Positions 16,275 to 23,908 of a stretch of DNA of 46,320 nt are shown one piece after another (the stretch's first letter is position 1; each line of letters begins with the position of its first letter). The stretch covers positions 1-46,320 of IMG/VR virus record IMGVR_UViG_3300028707_000001, one strand, 5' to 3'. Source of the DNA: a virus. A program made the position numbers and the translations under genes. The notes under the pieces are model-generated. The model saw nothing but the letters and a program-made list of their open reading frames with translations, ran no database searches and was not told the origin of the DNA.

Positions 16275-16736
16275 ATGTCTGTCCTGCTGGATGCGAACGC
16301 CTTCCGGAAGGCCACGCTCGGGCTCGGCCCGGTCAGCAAGTCCACCGGCACCCTGGCCGCGACCACGATCGCGTTGTTCACCGTGGCCGTGGGCCAGGTC
16401 ATGGTCACCGCGATGTGGGGTGTGGTCACAACCTCGATCACGGTGGCGAACTCCTACAAGCTCCAGCTCAACCCGACCACCGGCGACACGCAGGATCTGT
16501 GCGCGGCCACCGACATCGGGACCTCCGACACCCTGGCCGGGGACATCCTGCAGTTCGGGCTGGCCACGACCACGGCCCCGCCGAAGCTGATCAGCGTCGG
16601 CTACGGCACGGCCATGCTGAACAGCGTGCTGACCATCGGCCAGATCGAGTCCGTCTCGGCCGGCACCGACGGCGTGATCACGTGGTACGCATGCTGGGTG
16701 CCGCTGGTTGACGGCGCGACGCTGGTCGCGGCCTGA
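16275..16736 (+). CDS. putative head decoration/structural protein
   Basis: 153 residues from ATG 16275 with GAGGAGG upstream. Beta-rich: FTVAVGQVMVTAMWGVVTT, SYKLQLNPTTGDTQDLCAAT, ITWYACWVPLVDGATLVAA. The composition resembles the proteins at 33798 and 37487, suggesting a shared jelly-roll-like fold. Probably on the virion surface; inference. Confidence 0.55.
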   Translation: MSVLLDANAFRKATLGLGPVSKSTGTLAATTIALFTVAVGQVMVTAMWGVVTTSITVANSYKLQLNPTTGDTQDLCAATDIGTSDTLAGDILQFGLATTTAPPKLISVGYGTAMLNSVLTIGQIESVSAGTDGVITWYACWVPLVDGATLVAA

Positions 16737-16748
16737 GAGGAGATCATC

Positions 16749-16919
16749 ATGGGTGACTTCGTGTGCACGGATGAGAGCCTGACCGACGAGGAGCGCTTCG
16801 AGCTCAAGTGGGGCGAGCGGCTGGCGGCCGGGCGCAGGGCGAAGGCCGGGCCGACCAAGGCGACCGCGGTGGCCAAGGTCGAGGACAAGCCGGTGCCGGC
16901 TAAGGCGTCGGGTCGCTGA
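16749..16919 (+). CDS. small charged hypothetical protein
   Basis: 56 residues from ATG 16749 behind AGGAGATC. An acidic start (TDESLTDEERFELKWGERL) turns into a Lys/Ala-rich tail (RRAKAGPTKATAVAKVEDKP). TGATG overlap with the next gene. Function unknown. Confidence 0.55.
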   Translation: MGDFVCTDESLTDEERFELKWGERLAAGRRAKAGPTKATAVAKVEDKPVPAKASGR

Positions 16920-17101
16920 TGCCCTGGGAGCAGCTGCTGGAGGTCTACGAGCTGGACGAGTTCGAGCGGGCCAACCCGCCGCAGCAGTCCTGCCCGAACG
17001 ACGGCGAGCCGTACAAGGTCGGCCCGGACGGCATGCTGTTCTGCCCCAACGACGGCTACCGTCCGGACGCCTGGACGCAGCCGCCCGGCGTGCTGCCGTG
17101 A
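16919..17101 (+). CDS. small zinc-ribbon protein
   Basis: 60 residues. Two CPNDG motifs (SCPNDGEPYK and FCPNDGYRPD) about 20 residues apart are seen; each gives only one Cys, so metal binding is uncertain. Sits between head and cell-wall-enzyme-like genes. Function unknown. Confidence 0.6.
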   Translation: MPWEQLLEVYELDEFERANPPQQSCPNDGEPYKVGPDGMLFCPNDGYRPDAWTQPPGVLP

Positions 17102-17589
17102 CCGTCCGGGCGGGCGAGTTCGGGCTGCAGCGGGGCACCGGGTGGGCGATGTGGTGCGTCCGGCTCGGCACCCGTTCCCGGTACGGTCACGCCTGCCTCG
17201 CGGTCACCGACGCCGTGAGCGTGGACGGCGTGGAGTACCTGCAGATCGTGGAGGCCATGCCCGAGGGCGTCCGCACCCGCCGGTCCCGGGTGGATGAGTG
17301 GGCGTGGTCGCACCTGGACCTGACCGACGAGCAGCGGTGGGCGGTCGCGGCCGGCGCGCTGACCGACGTCGGCAAGCCCTACGACTGGCCGAGCGTCGCG
17401 GGCTTCATCATCCGCCGGTTCTGGGCGCGGTTCACCGGCCAGTCCAAGGACCACCCGGACGACCACCTGATGTGCTCGGAGGAAGTGGTCTGGCGGCATC
17501 TGGTCAGCTCCGGCCTGGACATGTTCCCCGGCCGGGCACCGAACACGGTCAGCCCCGGCGACCTCGCCCAGTACGACGTCGAGCACTGA
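17098..17589 (+). CDS. permuted papain-fold (NlpC/P60, YiiX-like) cysteine hydrolase
   Basis: 163 residues from GTG 17098. Histidine H31 in SRYGHACLAV precedes the cysteine C126 in HLMCSEEVVW, i.e. the His-then-Cys order of circularly permuted NlpC/P60 proteins such as YiiX. GKPYDWPSVAGF between them is typical of this fold. Members cleave amide bonds, often in peptidoglycan or lipids. In the head module it might be a virion-borne wall hydrolase or a capsid-associated enzyme. Fold assignment is moderate; substrate unknown. Confidence 0.65.
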   Translation: MTVRAGEFGLQRGTGWAMWCVRLGTRSRYGHACLAVTDAVSVDGVEYLQIVEAMPEGVRTRRSRVDEWAWSHLDLTDEQRWAVAAGALTDVGKPYDWPSVAGFIIRRFWARFTGQSKDHPDDHLMCSEEVVWRHLVSSGLDMFPGRAPNTVSPGDLAQYDVEH

Positions 17590-17593
17590 GCCG

Positions 17594-17761
17594 GTGTCCG
17601 GTCGAGGGGGGCTGGACTACCCGCCGTGCCCCGAGCGGGCGGGGCTGGAGCAGGACGATCCGCGCGGACCGCGCCAGCGGATGTGCTGCCGCTGCGGTCG
17701 GGTAACCGGCCGGATGGACCATGCCCGGCTGCCGTGGTGCGGCGGAGAATGGGCACCATGA
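17594..17761 (+). CDS. small Cys-rich hypothetical protein
   Basis: 55 residues from GTG 17594. MCCRCGRVTGRMDHARLPWCGGEW offers four Cys and one His as metal ligands. Overlaps the next ATG (ATGA), which supports translation. Function unknown. Confidence 0.5.
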   Translation: MSGRGGLDYPPCPERAGLEQDDPRGPRQRMCCRCGRVTGRMDHARLPWCGGEWAP

Positions 17762-18192
17762 CGATCCTCGCGGAAGCGGCCACGGCACCGTCGTGGGCGG
17801 GGATCATCACCGCGGTCACGTCGCTGGTCATCGCGGTCGGCGGTGCCATCACCGCCGTCAGCATGGCGCTGACACGCCGCCGCGCATCCCGGCGGCTGGA
17901 CGCCTACCAGCAGGACACCACCTCGCGGCTGCGGGTGATCCACGGTCTAGTCAACTCCACGCTGACCGCGTCCATGCAGTCCGACCTCGACGCCAGCCGG
18001 CGGGAACTGCTGATCACCCGGGAGGTGGCGCAGTTGCGGTCCGACGCCGGGCAGCCGGTGCCGGCCGGGTTCACCGCCGCGGTGGACGCGCTGGAGCGGA
18101 AGATCGCCGCGCTGACCCTGGCCATGCAGGACCGGCTGGACCAGGCCGCCGCGATGGACCGGCAGATGCTCGCGGACAGCCCCGCGGGCTGA
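17758..18192 (+). CDS. membrane protein with coiled-coil tail
   Basis: 144 residues from ATG 17758. A hydrophobic helix (about 14-38, GIITAVTSLVIAVGGAITAVSMAL) is followed by RRR and long amphipathic helices (RRELLITREVAQLRSD; ALERKIAALTLAMQDRLDQAA). The topology looks like small phage membrane proteins sometimes called holin-like or spanin-like. Function unknown. Confidence 0.6.
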   Translation: MTILAEAATAPSWAGIITAVTSLVIAVGGAITAVSMALTRRRASRRLDAYQQDTTSRLRVIHGLVNSTLTASMQSDLDASRRELLITREVAQLRSDAGQPVPAGFTAAVDALERKIAALTLAMQDRLDQAAAMDRQMLADSPAG

Positions 18193-18213
18193 CCGGGCGG
18201 TAGGCTCCGGGGT

Positions 18214-18513
18214 GTGAAGATCGAAATACCGATCGACGCTCCGGAGCTGCCAGCGATGCAGGCCCAGCTCTCACTCATGCAGGCGCAACTGGCCGACCTG
18301 CGCACCCAGATGGAGAGGTTGATCAGCATGGCTCAGCTCACTCAGGCGCAGATCGACGCACTGGCCACCGCGATCAGTACCGCCGTGGCGAACATCCGCG
18401 CCGACATCGAGGCGCTCAAGGCGCAGATCCCGCCGGACGTGGACACCTCCGCGCTGGACGCCAGCGTGCAGGCGCTGGCCGACCTGGACGTGGAGAACCC
18501 GCCGACCCCGTGA
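18214..18513 (+). CDS. coiled-coil hypothetical protein, last gene before the inverted insert
   Basis: 99 residues from GTG 18214. MQAQLSLMQAQLADLRTQME and later helices form a predicted coiled coil with Gln/Leu heptads. A TAGGCT 7 bases before the GTG could act as a -10 element for a leaderless transcript. Followed by a bidirectional hairpin. Function unknown. Confidence 0.6.
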   Translation: MKIEIPIDAPELPAMQAQLSLMQAQLADLRTQMERLISMAQLTQAQIDALATAISTAVANIRADIEALKAQIPPDVDTSALDASVQALADLDVENPPTP

Positions 18514-18528
18514 GCTAGGATCCTCCGG

Positions 18529-18562
18529 CCGGCGTGCGGATTCCGGGATCCCCGCACGCCGG
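18529..18562. terminator. bidirectional hairpin between convergent operons
   Basis: CCGGCGTGCGG (18529-18539) pairs perfectly with CCGCACGCCGG (18552-18562), 12-base loop. It lies 16 bases after the + strand head operon and 5 bases before the end of the - strand operon, so it can end both. Confidence 0.75.
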
Positions 18563-18566
18563 ACCA

Positions 18567-18878
18567 CTACACCCCGGGCCAGCGAAGCGCAGCGACCGCC
18601 CTTGACTGGTCCAGAGGTTGCCCGGCCGGTGACCAGGATCTGCCCAGGAAACGGCCAGAACCCGCCCCGCGCCAGGTCCGCAAGTTCCGCCAGTAGACCC
18701 AGCCGTAGGCCAGCGCCGAGACGCCGAACGCCCACTGCCGGGTCTGCACCGCGTAGATGATCCACAGCGCCTCGTCCACGAGCCCGAGCGCCCAGCCGCG
18801 CCAGTCCTTCCGGCCGGCCAGCCACAGCCCGACGAGGCCGAACCCGGCCAGCACTGCGGACCACAGGCCGGTCGTCAC
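18567..18878 (-). CDS. multi-pass small membrane protein of the transfer-like operon
   Basis: 103 residues from GTG 18878 (overlapping the upstream stop). Three to four hydrophobic helices (LWSAVLAGFGLVGLWLAG; LGLVDEALWIIYAV; FGVSALAYGWVYW) and the ending NLRTWRG seen in small membrane proteins of actinobacterial mobile elements. Last gene of the minus operon. It may help DNA spread between hyphae or cells like Spd proteins; inference. Confidence 0.6.
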   Translation of the reverse strand: MTTGLWSAVLAGFGLVGLWLAGRKDWRGWALGLVDEALWIIYAVQTRQWAFGVSALAYGWVYWRNLRTWRGAGSGRFLGRSWSPAGQPLDQSRAVAALRWPGV

Positions 18879-19657
18879 GGGGTCGCGGCGCGGGCCGCCG
18901 CCCGGTGCCGGGTTCTCGTCGCACGGCTGACCGTGCCGCCGCAACCGCAGTCGCAGGGCAACGCCGGGGTGCTCACCTTGCGTCGGCGTGAGCCACCCGC
19001 GGCGGGGCTCACGCGGCGGGGCACGGGGGTGCTCACCGGGGGCTCACCGGGTGACTCGGCATGGTGCTCACGAGCTGGCTCACCTGGGGTGCTCACGAGT
19101 GCCAGTCCGGGGGGCTCATCGGGGGTGCTCACGGTGGCTCGCTCGGGGTGCTCAACGGTCGGGCTGAGTCGATGGTTGCGGGACTCGCGGACGAGCCACA
19201 GCAGGTGCAGCCCGAGGGCGGTCGCGATGGCCGGCCAGTACCCGACCCCGAACCTCAGCCGCCAGTCGGGAGCCCCGAGCCCGGCCAGATTGACCGCCTG
19301 TGCCAGCCCGGACAGTCCGGCCGCCAGCACGACCACGGTCCAGGCGTAACGCCGCGCCGTGCCGGCCAGTAGCGGCGTGGACAGATAGGCGACCATGGCC
19401 AGCCCGTCCGTGATCGGCACGTAGACCCCCGCCATCCGGGGCCGGACGCCGCACGCGGTGGCCACGGAGTACAGCCCGTGGGCGGTCGCCACAGCCCCGC
19501 ATCCGGCCACGACCAGGGCCGCCCACCAGACCAGGGGCCGGTGAGAGTTCTCATGAGAGTTCTCACCCCCGGGGGTGGGGTTCCCGCTGGTCGCAGGCTT
19601 GCCGGGGTGAGTAGGTGGGTGAGAGTTCTCATTGAGAGTTCTCACGGGCGATGCCAT
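18875..19657 (-). CDS. DUF2637-like membrane protein (SpdB-type)
   Basis: 260 residues from ATG 19657 with AGGAAGG upstream. The middle (about 41-155) holds four transmembrane helices: VWWAALVVAGCGAVATAHGLYSVA, VPITDGLAMVAYLST, YAWTVVVLAAGLSGLAQAVN, YWPAIATALGLHLLWLV. This matches DUF2637 proteins commonly encoded beside TraB-like genes in actinobacterial plasmids and AICEs. The N-terminus is full of ENSH and the C-terminus of VSTP, both dictated by DNA repeats in the gene. The C-terminus ends with CDCGCGGTVSRATRTRHRAAARAA, a Cys knuckle plus basic tail. Confidence 0.7.
   Translation of the reverse strand: MASPVRTLNENSHPPTHPGKPATSGNPTPGGENSHENSHRPLVWWAALVVAGCGAVATAHGLYSVATACGVRPRMAGVYVPITDGLAMVAYLSTPLLAGTARRYAWTVVVLAAGLSGLAQAVNLAGLGAPDWRLRFGVGYWPAIATALGLHLLWLVRESRNHRLSPTVEHPERATVSTPDEPPGLALVSTPGEPAREHHAESPGEPPVSTPVPRRVSPAAGGSRRRKVSTPALPCDCGCGGTVSRATRTRHRAAARAATP
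18968..19155. repeat. cluster of GGTGCTCAC nonamers (candidate clt/TRS-like transfer site)
   Basis: Exact copies of GGTGCTCAC at 18968-18976, 19028-19036, 19063-19071, 19088-19096 and 19124-19132, a one-mismatch copy (GGTGCTCAA) at 19147-19155, and shorter GGCTCAC relatives at 19041 and 19077. Spacings of 60, 35, 25 and 36 bases are irregular. The copy at 19063 is in a different reading frame (REHH instead of VST), so the repeat is kept at DNA level. TraB-type translocases recognise clustered 8-bp direct repeats near their gene; this cluster lies next to such a gene. Confidence 0.6.
19542..19644. repeat. two tandem pairs of the palindrome-like repeat TGAGAGTTCTCA
   Basis: Copies at 19542-19553 and 19554-19565 (abutting) and at 19620-19631 and 19633-19644 (1 base apart). 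Each has 5-bp arms TGAGA/TCTCA around GT. They lie in the first codons of the DUF2637 gene and create its ENSHENSH sequence. Likely a protein-binding site: operator or transfer-related element. Confidence 0.55.
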
Positions 19658-19689
19658 GGCGGGCGCCTTCCTGGGGGTGCTGTCGGGGG

Positions 19690-21678
19690 TCAGCCTGTCC
19701 GGTACTTGGGATGGACCCAGGCGCCGTATCCACCGTCGCGGGCGGCGGCCTTGAGCCAGCGGTACAGGGTCGCCTCGGGCACCTGATGCCCGGCGGTGGC
19801 CAGAGCCTCGCCGACCTTCGGGCCGCTTAGCCCGGCAGGTCCAGCGGCGTCAAGGATGGCCATCATCCGGTCCCGGGGTGCGGTGGCCTTCTCGGCGGCC
19901 AGCTCGCGCAGCACGTCCGCCTCGTCCCGGTCGCCCATCGAGCCGACCAACTGCTCGAACTGCGCGCCGACGACCTCGGGCGTGAGCATCCGGTCCGCGG
20001 CGGCCCGCACGTCCCGTGAGAAGCCCGCGAGGTCCATCCCCGAGACGGACGGTGAGGCAGCGGGTGAGGTACCCGGTGGGACCGTGGGCGGGACGCGGCG
20101 GGCAGTCTCGCCGGGCCTCACTGAGACGGGCTCACCGGTCATGTCCGGGAGCACCCGGTCCCACCGGGCGGCGTAGTGCTGGCCGAGTGGGACCGCCGCT
20201 GAGACGGCATCGAGGGTGGGACGGCGGGACGCGCACTCGATCGCGATCCGGTCGATCACCTGGGGCGGGGAGGTGTGCAGCGACCGGAAAACCTCGATCG
20301 GCGCGGCCAGGCTCGGCCTGATCCAGCCGCACCCGGGGTGCGCCGCCGAGGTCGGGTCGAGCCGCACCCGCCAGCCGAGCGCGTACCCGACCTCGGCCTC
20401 GTCCGCCACCCCGAACAGGACCCGGGAGCCGATCTGCGCCTGCGCGTCGGTGGGCATGTTCCCGCCGGTGAACCGCAGGGTGGACATCACCGCGCGGACC
20501 CCGGTGGTCCGGCCGAGCTGCAGGATGCGGACGAGGTTGCTCCGCAGGGTCGGGTTGGCCGCGTCGCCGGCCGCCTCGGCGGACTCGTCCAGCACGATCA
20601 CGATTTCGGGCACGTCGGCGGACATCGGCACGACGTCGGTGTTCTGGGCCCGCATCAGCGGGTGGTAGGCACGACGCCGGTCGGTGATGATCTGGAGCGC
20701 CATCTCGGTCATCAGCAGCGCCTCCTCGACCGTGGTCGCCGGCCAGTCGATCGCGGGCTCGCCAGCATGGCCCTCCAGCCACGGGGCCAGCCACGGCAGG
20801 GCCAGCCCGCCGCCGGCGAGGTCGATGTGCCAGACCAGCGCGTCGGGGCAGCGGACCAGTCCGGCGGTGACGGTGTGCAGCAGGTTGGTCTTGCCGCCGT
20901 CGGTCTTGGCCGTGACGTTCATGCACTCCCGGCGCAGGCTCACCGTCACCGGCCGCCCGTCGCGGAACCAGCCGATCGGCAGCGGGCCGTTCACCGACAG
21001 CGGGGCCGTCTCGGTGTTGAGCCGTGCCGTGGCCAGGGTGTCCACGGTGGCGACCCGGATCCGCCACGTGCCGCGGACCGGGCCGGGCTGGACCTCCGCG
21101 CCGCACCCGTTGGGTAGGTGCAGGCTGTTCGCGATCTTCTCCTCGACCCGCTTCAGGTCGGTCCAGCCGGCGCCGCTGTTGCCGCCCGCGACCCCGTCCA
21201 CGTCGTAGCCGGTGCCGGTCGGCCAGTCGGCCACCGCGGTCACGGATAGCCCCTTGATGTCGGACAGGCGCCCGAGTCGGTCCTGCCATTCCTCGTTGCC
21301 GCCACCGTGGCCGGGCTGGTCGCCCTCCTGCCCGGCCACGGTGGAGTCCTTGCGGCCCGGCAGGGCCGGGATGCCCAGCAGGGCCAGTCCCGCGCCGCCG
21401 GCCAGCGCCACCCACAACCCGGGGATCCACGGGCCGGTGACGTAGCTGACCGCGACCCAACTGCCGGCCGCGACCCAGCAGGCCGCGCGGAAGATGGCGA
21501 CCGCCCGGCCGTCGTGCCACGAGGCCAGCAGCGCGACCAATCCGGCCGCTGGCCCGAGCCCGGCCGGCCACCAGGGCGAGAGGTGGGCGATGGTGGGCGC
21601 ACCGAGGAACGCGCACGCACCCGCGATGCAGGCGCACGCCACCGTGGTCGCCACGGTCTCCCAGCGGTCCTCGGTCAT
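19690..21678 (-). CDS. FtsK/SpoIIIE-family DNA translocase (TraB-like)
   Basis: 662 residues from ATG 21678 with GGAGG upstream; a longer frame to 21741 lacks support. The N-terminal ~125 residues carry about four transmembrane helices. The motor has a degenerate Walker A (AKTDGGKT, K263; the first Gly is Ala) and Walker B IVIVLDESAE (D364/E365), plus FtsK-like LVRILQLGRTTGVRAVMSTLR. The C-terminal ~50 residues (MMAILDAAGPAGLSGPKVGEAL ... ATLYRWLKAAA) look like a winged helix, as in TraB proteins that bind short clustered repeats. In actinobacterial conjugation such proteins pump double-stranded DNA between cells. Here it sits in a phage genome; a packaging or segregation role cannot be excluded. 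Confidence 0.82.
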   Translation of the reverse strand: MTEDRWETVATTVACACIAGACAFLGAPTIAHLSPWWPAGLGPAAGLVALLASWHDGRAVAIFRAACWVAAGSWVAVSYVTGPWIPGLWVALAGGAGLALLGIPALPGRKDSTVAGQEGDQPGHGGGNEEWQDRLGRLSDIKGLSVTAVADWPTGTGYDVDGVAGGNSGAGWTDLKRVEEKIANSLHLPNGCGAEVQPGPVRGTWRIRVATVDTLATARLNTETAPLSVNGPLPIGWFRDGRPVTVSLRRECMNVTAKTDGGKTNLLHTVTAGLVRCPDALVWHIDLAGGGLALPWLAPWLEGHAGEPAIDWPATTVEEALLMTEMALQIITDRRRAYHPLMRAQNTDVVPMSADVPEIVIVLDESAEAAGDAANPTLRSNLVRILQLGRTTGVRAVMSTLRFTGGNMPTDAQAQIGSRVLFGVADEAEVGYALGWRVRLDPTSAAHPGCGWIRPSLAAPIEVFRSLHTSPPQVIDRIAIECASRRPTLDAVSAAVPLGQHYAARWDRVLPDMTGEPVSVRPGETARRVPPTVPPGTSPAASPSVSGMDLAGFSRDVRAAADRMLTPEVVGAQFEQLVGSMGDRDEADVLRELAAEKATAPRDRMMAILDAAGPAGLSGPKVGEALATAGHQVPEATLYRWLKAAARDGGYGAWVHPKYRTG

Positions 21679-21688
21679 CGGTCCTCCG

Positions 21689-21859
21689 TCAGTGACCCAG
21701 CCAGGCCAGCACGGCCTGAGCGTCGTACTCGTCGTGCTCACCCATGTCGTCGAGGAACTCCTCCCAGACCTCCTCGCCCATCTCGTGGTTGACGACGATC
21801 TCGTGGTAGGCCCTGGCCTGGTCGATGGTCACGCCCTCGGCCGAGTCGTAGTAGCTCAC
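21689..21859 (-). CDS. small acidic hypothetical protein
   Basis: 56 residues from GTG 21859 (GTGA overlap). Very acidic and helical (GVTIDQARAYHEIVVNHEMG, WEEFLDDMGEHDEYD). Ends 11 bases before the translocase start, so its translation may be coupled to it. Function unknown. Confidence 0.55.
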   Translation of the reverse strand: MSYYDSAEGVTIDQARAYHEIVVNHEMGEEVWEEFLDDMGEHDEYDAQAVLAWLGH

Positions 21860-22236
21860 TGCCGCGCTCCCGGCCCGTCGCCCAGCGACCACCAGCCTGT
21901 GACGATCGTGGGCATGAAGTACTCGTCCTCCATCCAGATATCCCTGCCCGCCTGCAACTGCGCGGCGTGTGAATGGCACAGGATCGCGGCCTGAGTCGTT
22001 TCGTACGCCGTGAACTCCACCCAGACCGCGGCCGGCTTGACGCATCCGGGCACCCCCGTGGGGCCCTGCCCGCACTCGGTCGCAGGCCCGTCCACGGCGC
22101 ACGGGCAGCCGATCCAGGACTGGCACTCGTGCGGCTCGGTCACCACAGCGCCAAGCTGACGAACAGGCTCATCGGCGGGACCGCCCACCAGCACCAGTCC
22201 GCCGCCGCCAGCACCGCCCGTACTGTCGATCGCCAT
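21856..22236 (-). CDS. hypothetical Cys-rich protein of the transfer-like operon
   Basis: 126 residues from ATG 22236. Gly-rich start, six Cys with CQSWIGCPCAV, an AAILCHSHAAQLQ helix, and FMPTIVTGWW. Resembles small CHSH-containing proteins of Streptomyces-type mobile elements, but no named family recognised. Confidence 0.5.
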   Translation of the reverse strand: MAIDSTGGAGGGGLVLVGGPADEPVRQLGAVVTEPHECQSWIGCPCAVDGPATECGQGPTGVPGCVKPAAVWVEFTAYETTQAAILCHSHAAQLQAGRDIWMEDEYFMPTIVTGWWSLGDGPGARQ

Positions 22237-22243
22237 AGCCAGC

Positions 22244-23908
22244 TCACCGCATCCATGCCTGCGGGTCCGGCCGACCGCTGACCTCTTCAGCCGCCTGCCG
22301 GGGTGTGGCGTCGGCGGACCGGCTCAGTGCGTCCGCCCGGTTGATCGCCTCGTGCAGCTTGTGGGCCTCGCCGGCCAGCGCGCGGTACATGTCCGCGACC
22401 GCGCGGTGCGAGGGAGACTGCTCCACCGCGGCGGCGCTCGCCCGGAGTCGCGCGACGACGTCATCGACGGCGCTGTGGTTGGCCGCGTTCATCTTCGGCC
22501 AGTCCTCGCGCATGCTGTGCAGTTCGGCCGGCATACCTCCTCCTGTCCCGGGCGAGAAGTCCACGTACCCGCCCGTGTCGTGAATCGAGTCGTGCAACGC
22601 TGCCCGGCGGGAGCGGGGTGGGCGCACCGGGGAGGCCGGGGGGCGGTCCCCCCCGGTGCGCCGGGACGGACCATCCGCGACCGGGGTTGCCGGGACGTCC
22701 GTGGTTGGTGGGACATGGTCGATGGTGGTGCGGGACGCGCGCCGCAGTCGGCCGTTGACCCGCTCCCACCCATCGTCGCCGGGCTTGCCGGTGGCGGCCC
22801 GGGCGCGGGCCCTGGCCGTCTCGGCGTCGTGCGCCTTCAGCCGCTCGGCGGCCCGCTTGCGCGCGTCCCTGGCGCCGGGCACGCCGCCCGAGGGTTTGCG
22901 CACCGTGGGCCGGTGCTCGGGCTGGTCGGTGCCGGGTTTGCGCCGGAGCCGGGGCAGATGCGGGCGCCAGCCGCGCCGGGTCCGCTCGGTGCCGGCCTGC
23001 CCCGTGCCGGGCCGGTGGGTCGAGGTCGCCGGAGGCTTGCTCTGTCCGCGGTCGGGCCGGTTGCGCCGCAGTCGCGGAAGGTGGGCCCGCCAGCGGGAGC
23101 GCGACCCCCGGGGGGAGGAGGTCCGACCTGCGCCGCCCGCTGGCGGGTTATTCCCACCCCGGGGCCGACTGGAGCCAGGGCGGGAAGATCCGGGACGGCG
23201 CATCCGGGACCGGAACCGCTGCCAGCGGGAGCCTGAGGGGCGATGACGGTTTGGCCCGGCGGACGGGGGGGCCGACCGTGCCGCCGGGCCGCGCCCGGTC
23301 CGGTCGCCACGGCGCCCGCCGATGCGGCGCCCGACCCGTGCGGCCAGTCTGCCACCCGCACGGCCCATCCGTGACCCGGACCCGCCAGAACGATCACGGC
23401 GGCGCAGCCAGGACCCCGGCGAGCGGAGCCGGCGAGGACCGCCCGCCGAGGGTCCTGACCCCGGGCGGCGGCCGGCGGCAGCGGAGGGGCGCCCCCGGCC
23501 GAACCTGCCCAGCATGCGGCGCCCCGGCCCCCTGCCGACCGGGACGCCCGCTCCCCCGGCAACTCCCGGCGACCTGCCGGGGGAGCGGGCCGCGGACGGC
23601 CGGGTGGGAGTCCGCCCGCCCGCGGCTGCCTTCCTGGCGGCAGCCTTGGCCGGCTGCCGCTTGGCCAACTTGCGCGCGGCCACGACGGCGCCCGCGCCTG
23701 ACGCCACCGTGGCCGCAGTCCAGCCGGCCCACGCCGGCCCAGCGCCGGCCCACACGCCGGTCACCAGGAGCGCAGTGCCCATCACCCCGGCCGCAGCCAG
23801 GTGCGCCCGGGGGAGCGGCCGGGGTGATGGAGTAGTGGTCCCCCGACCCGGGGCCGGAGCCGGGGGAGTCTGCGGCGCCGCGGTCTGCGGCGCGCTCGGG
23901 GCGGTCAC
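22244..23908 (-). CDS. large Arg/Pro/Gly-rich membrane protein of the transfer-like operon
   Basis: 554 residues from GTG 23908. Residues ~36-75 form two hydrophobic helices (LAAAGVMGTALLVTGVW; WTAATVASGAGAVVAA). The next ~300 residues are extremely basic and low-complexity (runs of RPGSSRPRG, RRLRSPGS, PRLRRNRPDRG), unlikely to be globular. The last ~110 residues (MPAELHSMREDWPKMNAAN, HRAVADMYRALAGEAHKLHEAINRAD) are helical and follow the pattern of the C-terminus of proteins encoded beside TraB in actinobacterial AICEs. The basic region may bind DNA. A second frame on the other strand is open but is a GC-rich shadow. Confidence 0.6.
   Translation of the reverse strand: MTAPSAPQTAAPQTPPAPAPGRGTTTPSPRPLPRAHLAAAGVMGTALLVTGVWAGAGPAWAGWTAATVASGAGAVVAARKLAKRQPAKAAARKAAAGGRTPTRPSAARSPGRSPGVAGGAGVPVGRGPGRRMLGRFGRGRPSAAAGRRPGSGPSAGGPRRLRSPGSWLRRRDRSGGSGSRMGRAGGRLAARVGRRIGGRRGDRTGRGPAARSAPPSAGPNRHRPSGSRWQRFRSRMRRPGSSRPGSSRPRGGNNPPAGGAGRTSSPRGSRSRWRAHLPRLRRNRPDRGQSKPPATSTHRPGTGQAGTERTRRGWRPHLPRLRRKPGTDQPEHRPTVRKPSGGVPGARDARKRAAERLKAHDAETARARARAATGKPGDDGWERVNGRLRRASRTTIDHVPPTTDVPATPVADGPSRRTGGDRPPASPVRPPRSRRAALHDSIHDTGGYVDFSPGTGGGMPAELHSMREDWPKMNAANHSAVDDVVARLRASAAAVEQSPSHRAVADMYRALAGEAHKLHEAINRADALSRSADATPRQAAEEVSGRPDPQAWMR

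Noticed and set aside
15477-17171. 564-codon open frame on the minus strand across head genes
   Set aside because: Arg/Gly/His-rich sequence without family motifs, antiparallel to well-supported overlapping + genes with ribosome sites. A GC-rich shadow frame.
18968-19155. Possible CRISPR array
   Set aside because: Repeats are only 9 bases, spacing is irregular (25-60), they lie within a coding gene, and the Cas4-like nuclease at 43613 belongs to a recombination operon.
22352-23236. Long + frames opposite the large basic minus-strand protein
   Set aside because: The minus frame has membrane helices at one end and a conserved helical end at the other and chains by overlaps with neighbours; the + frames do not.
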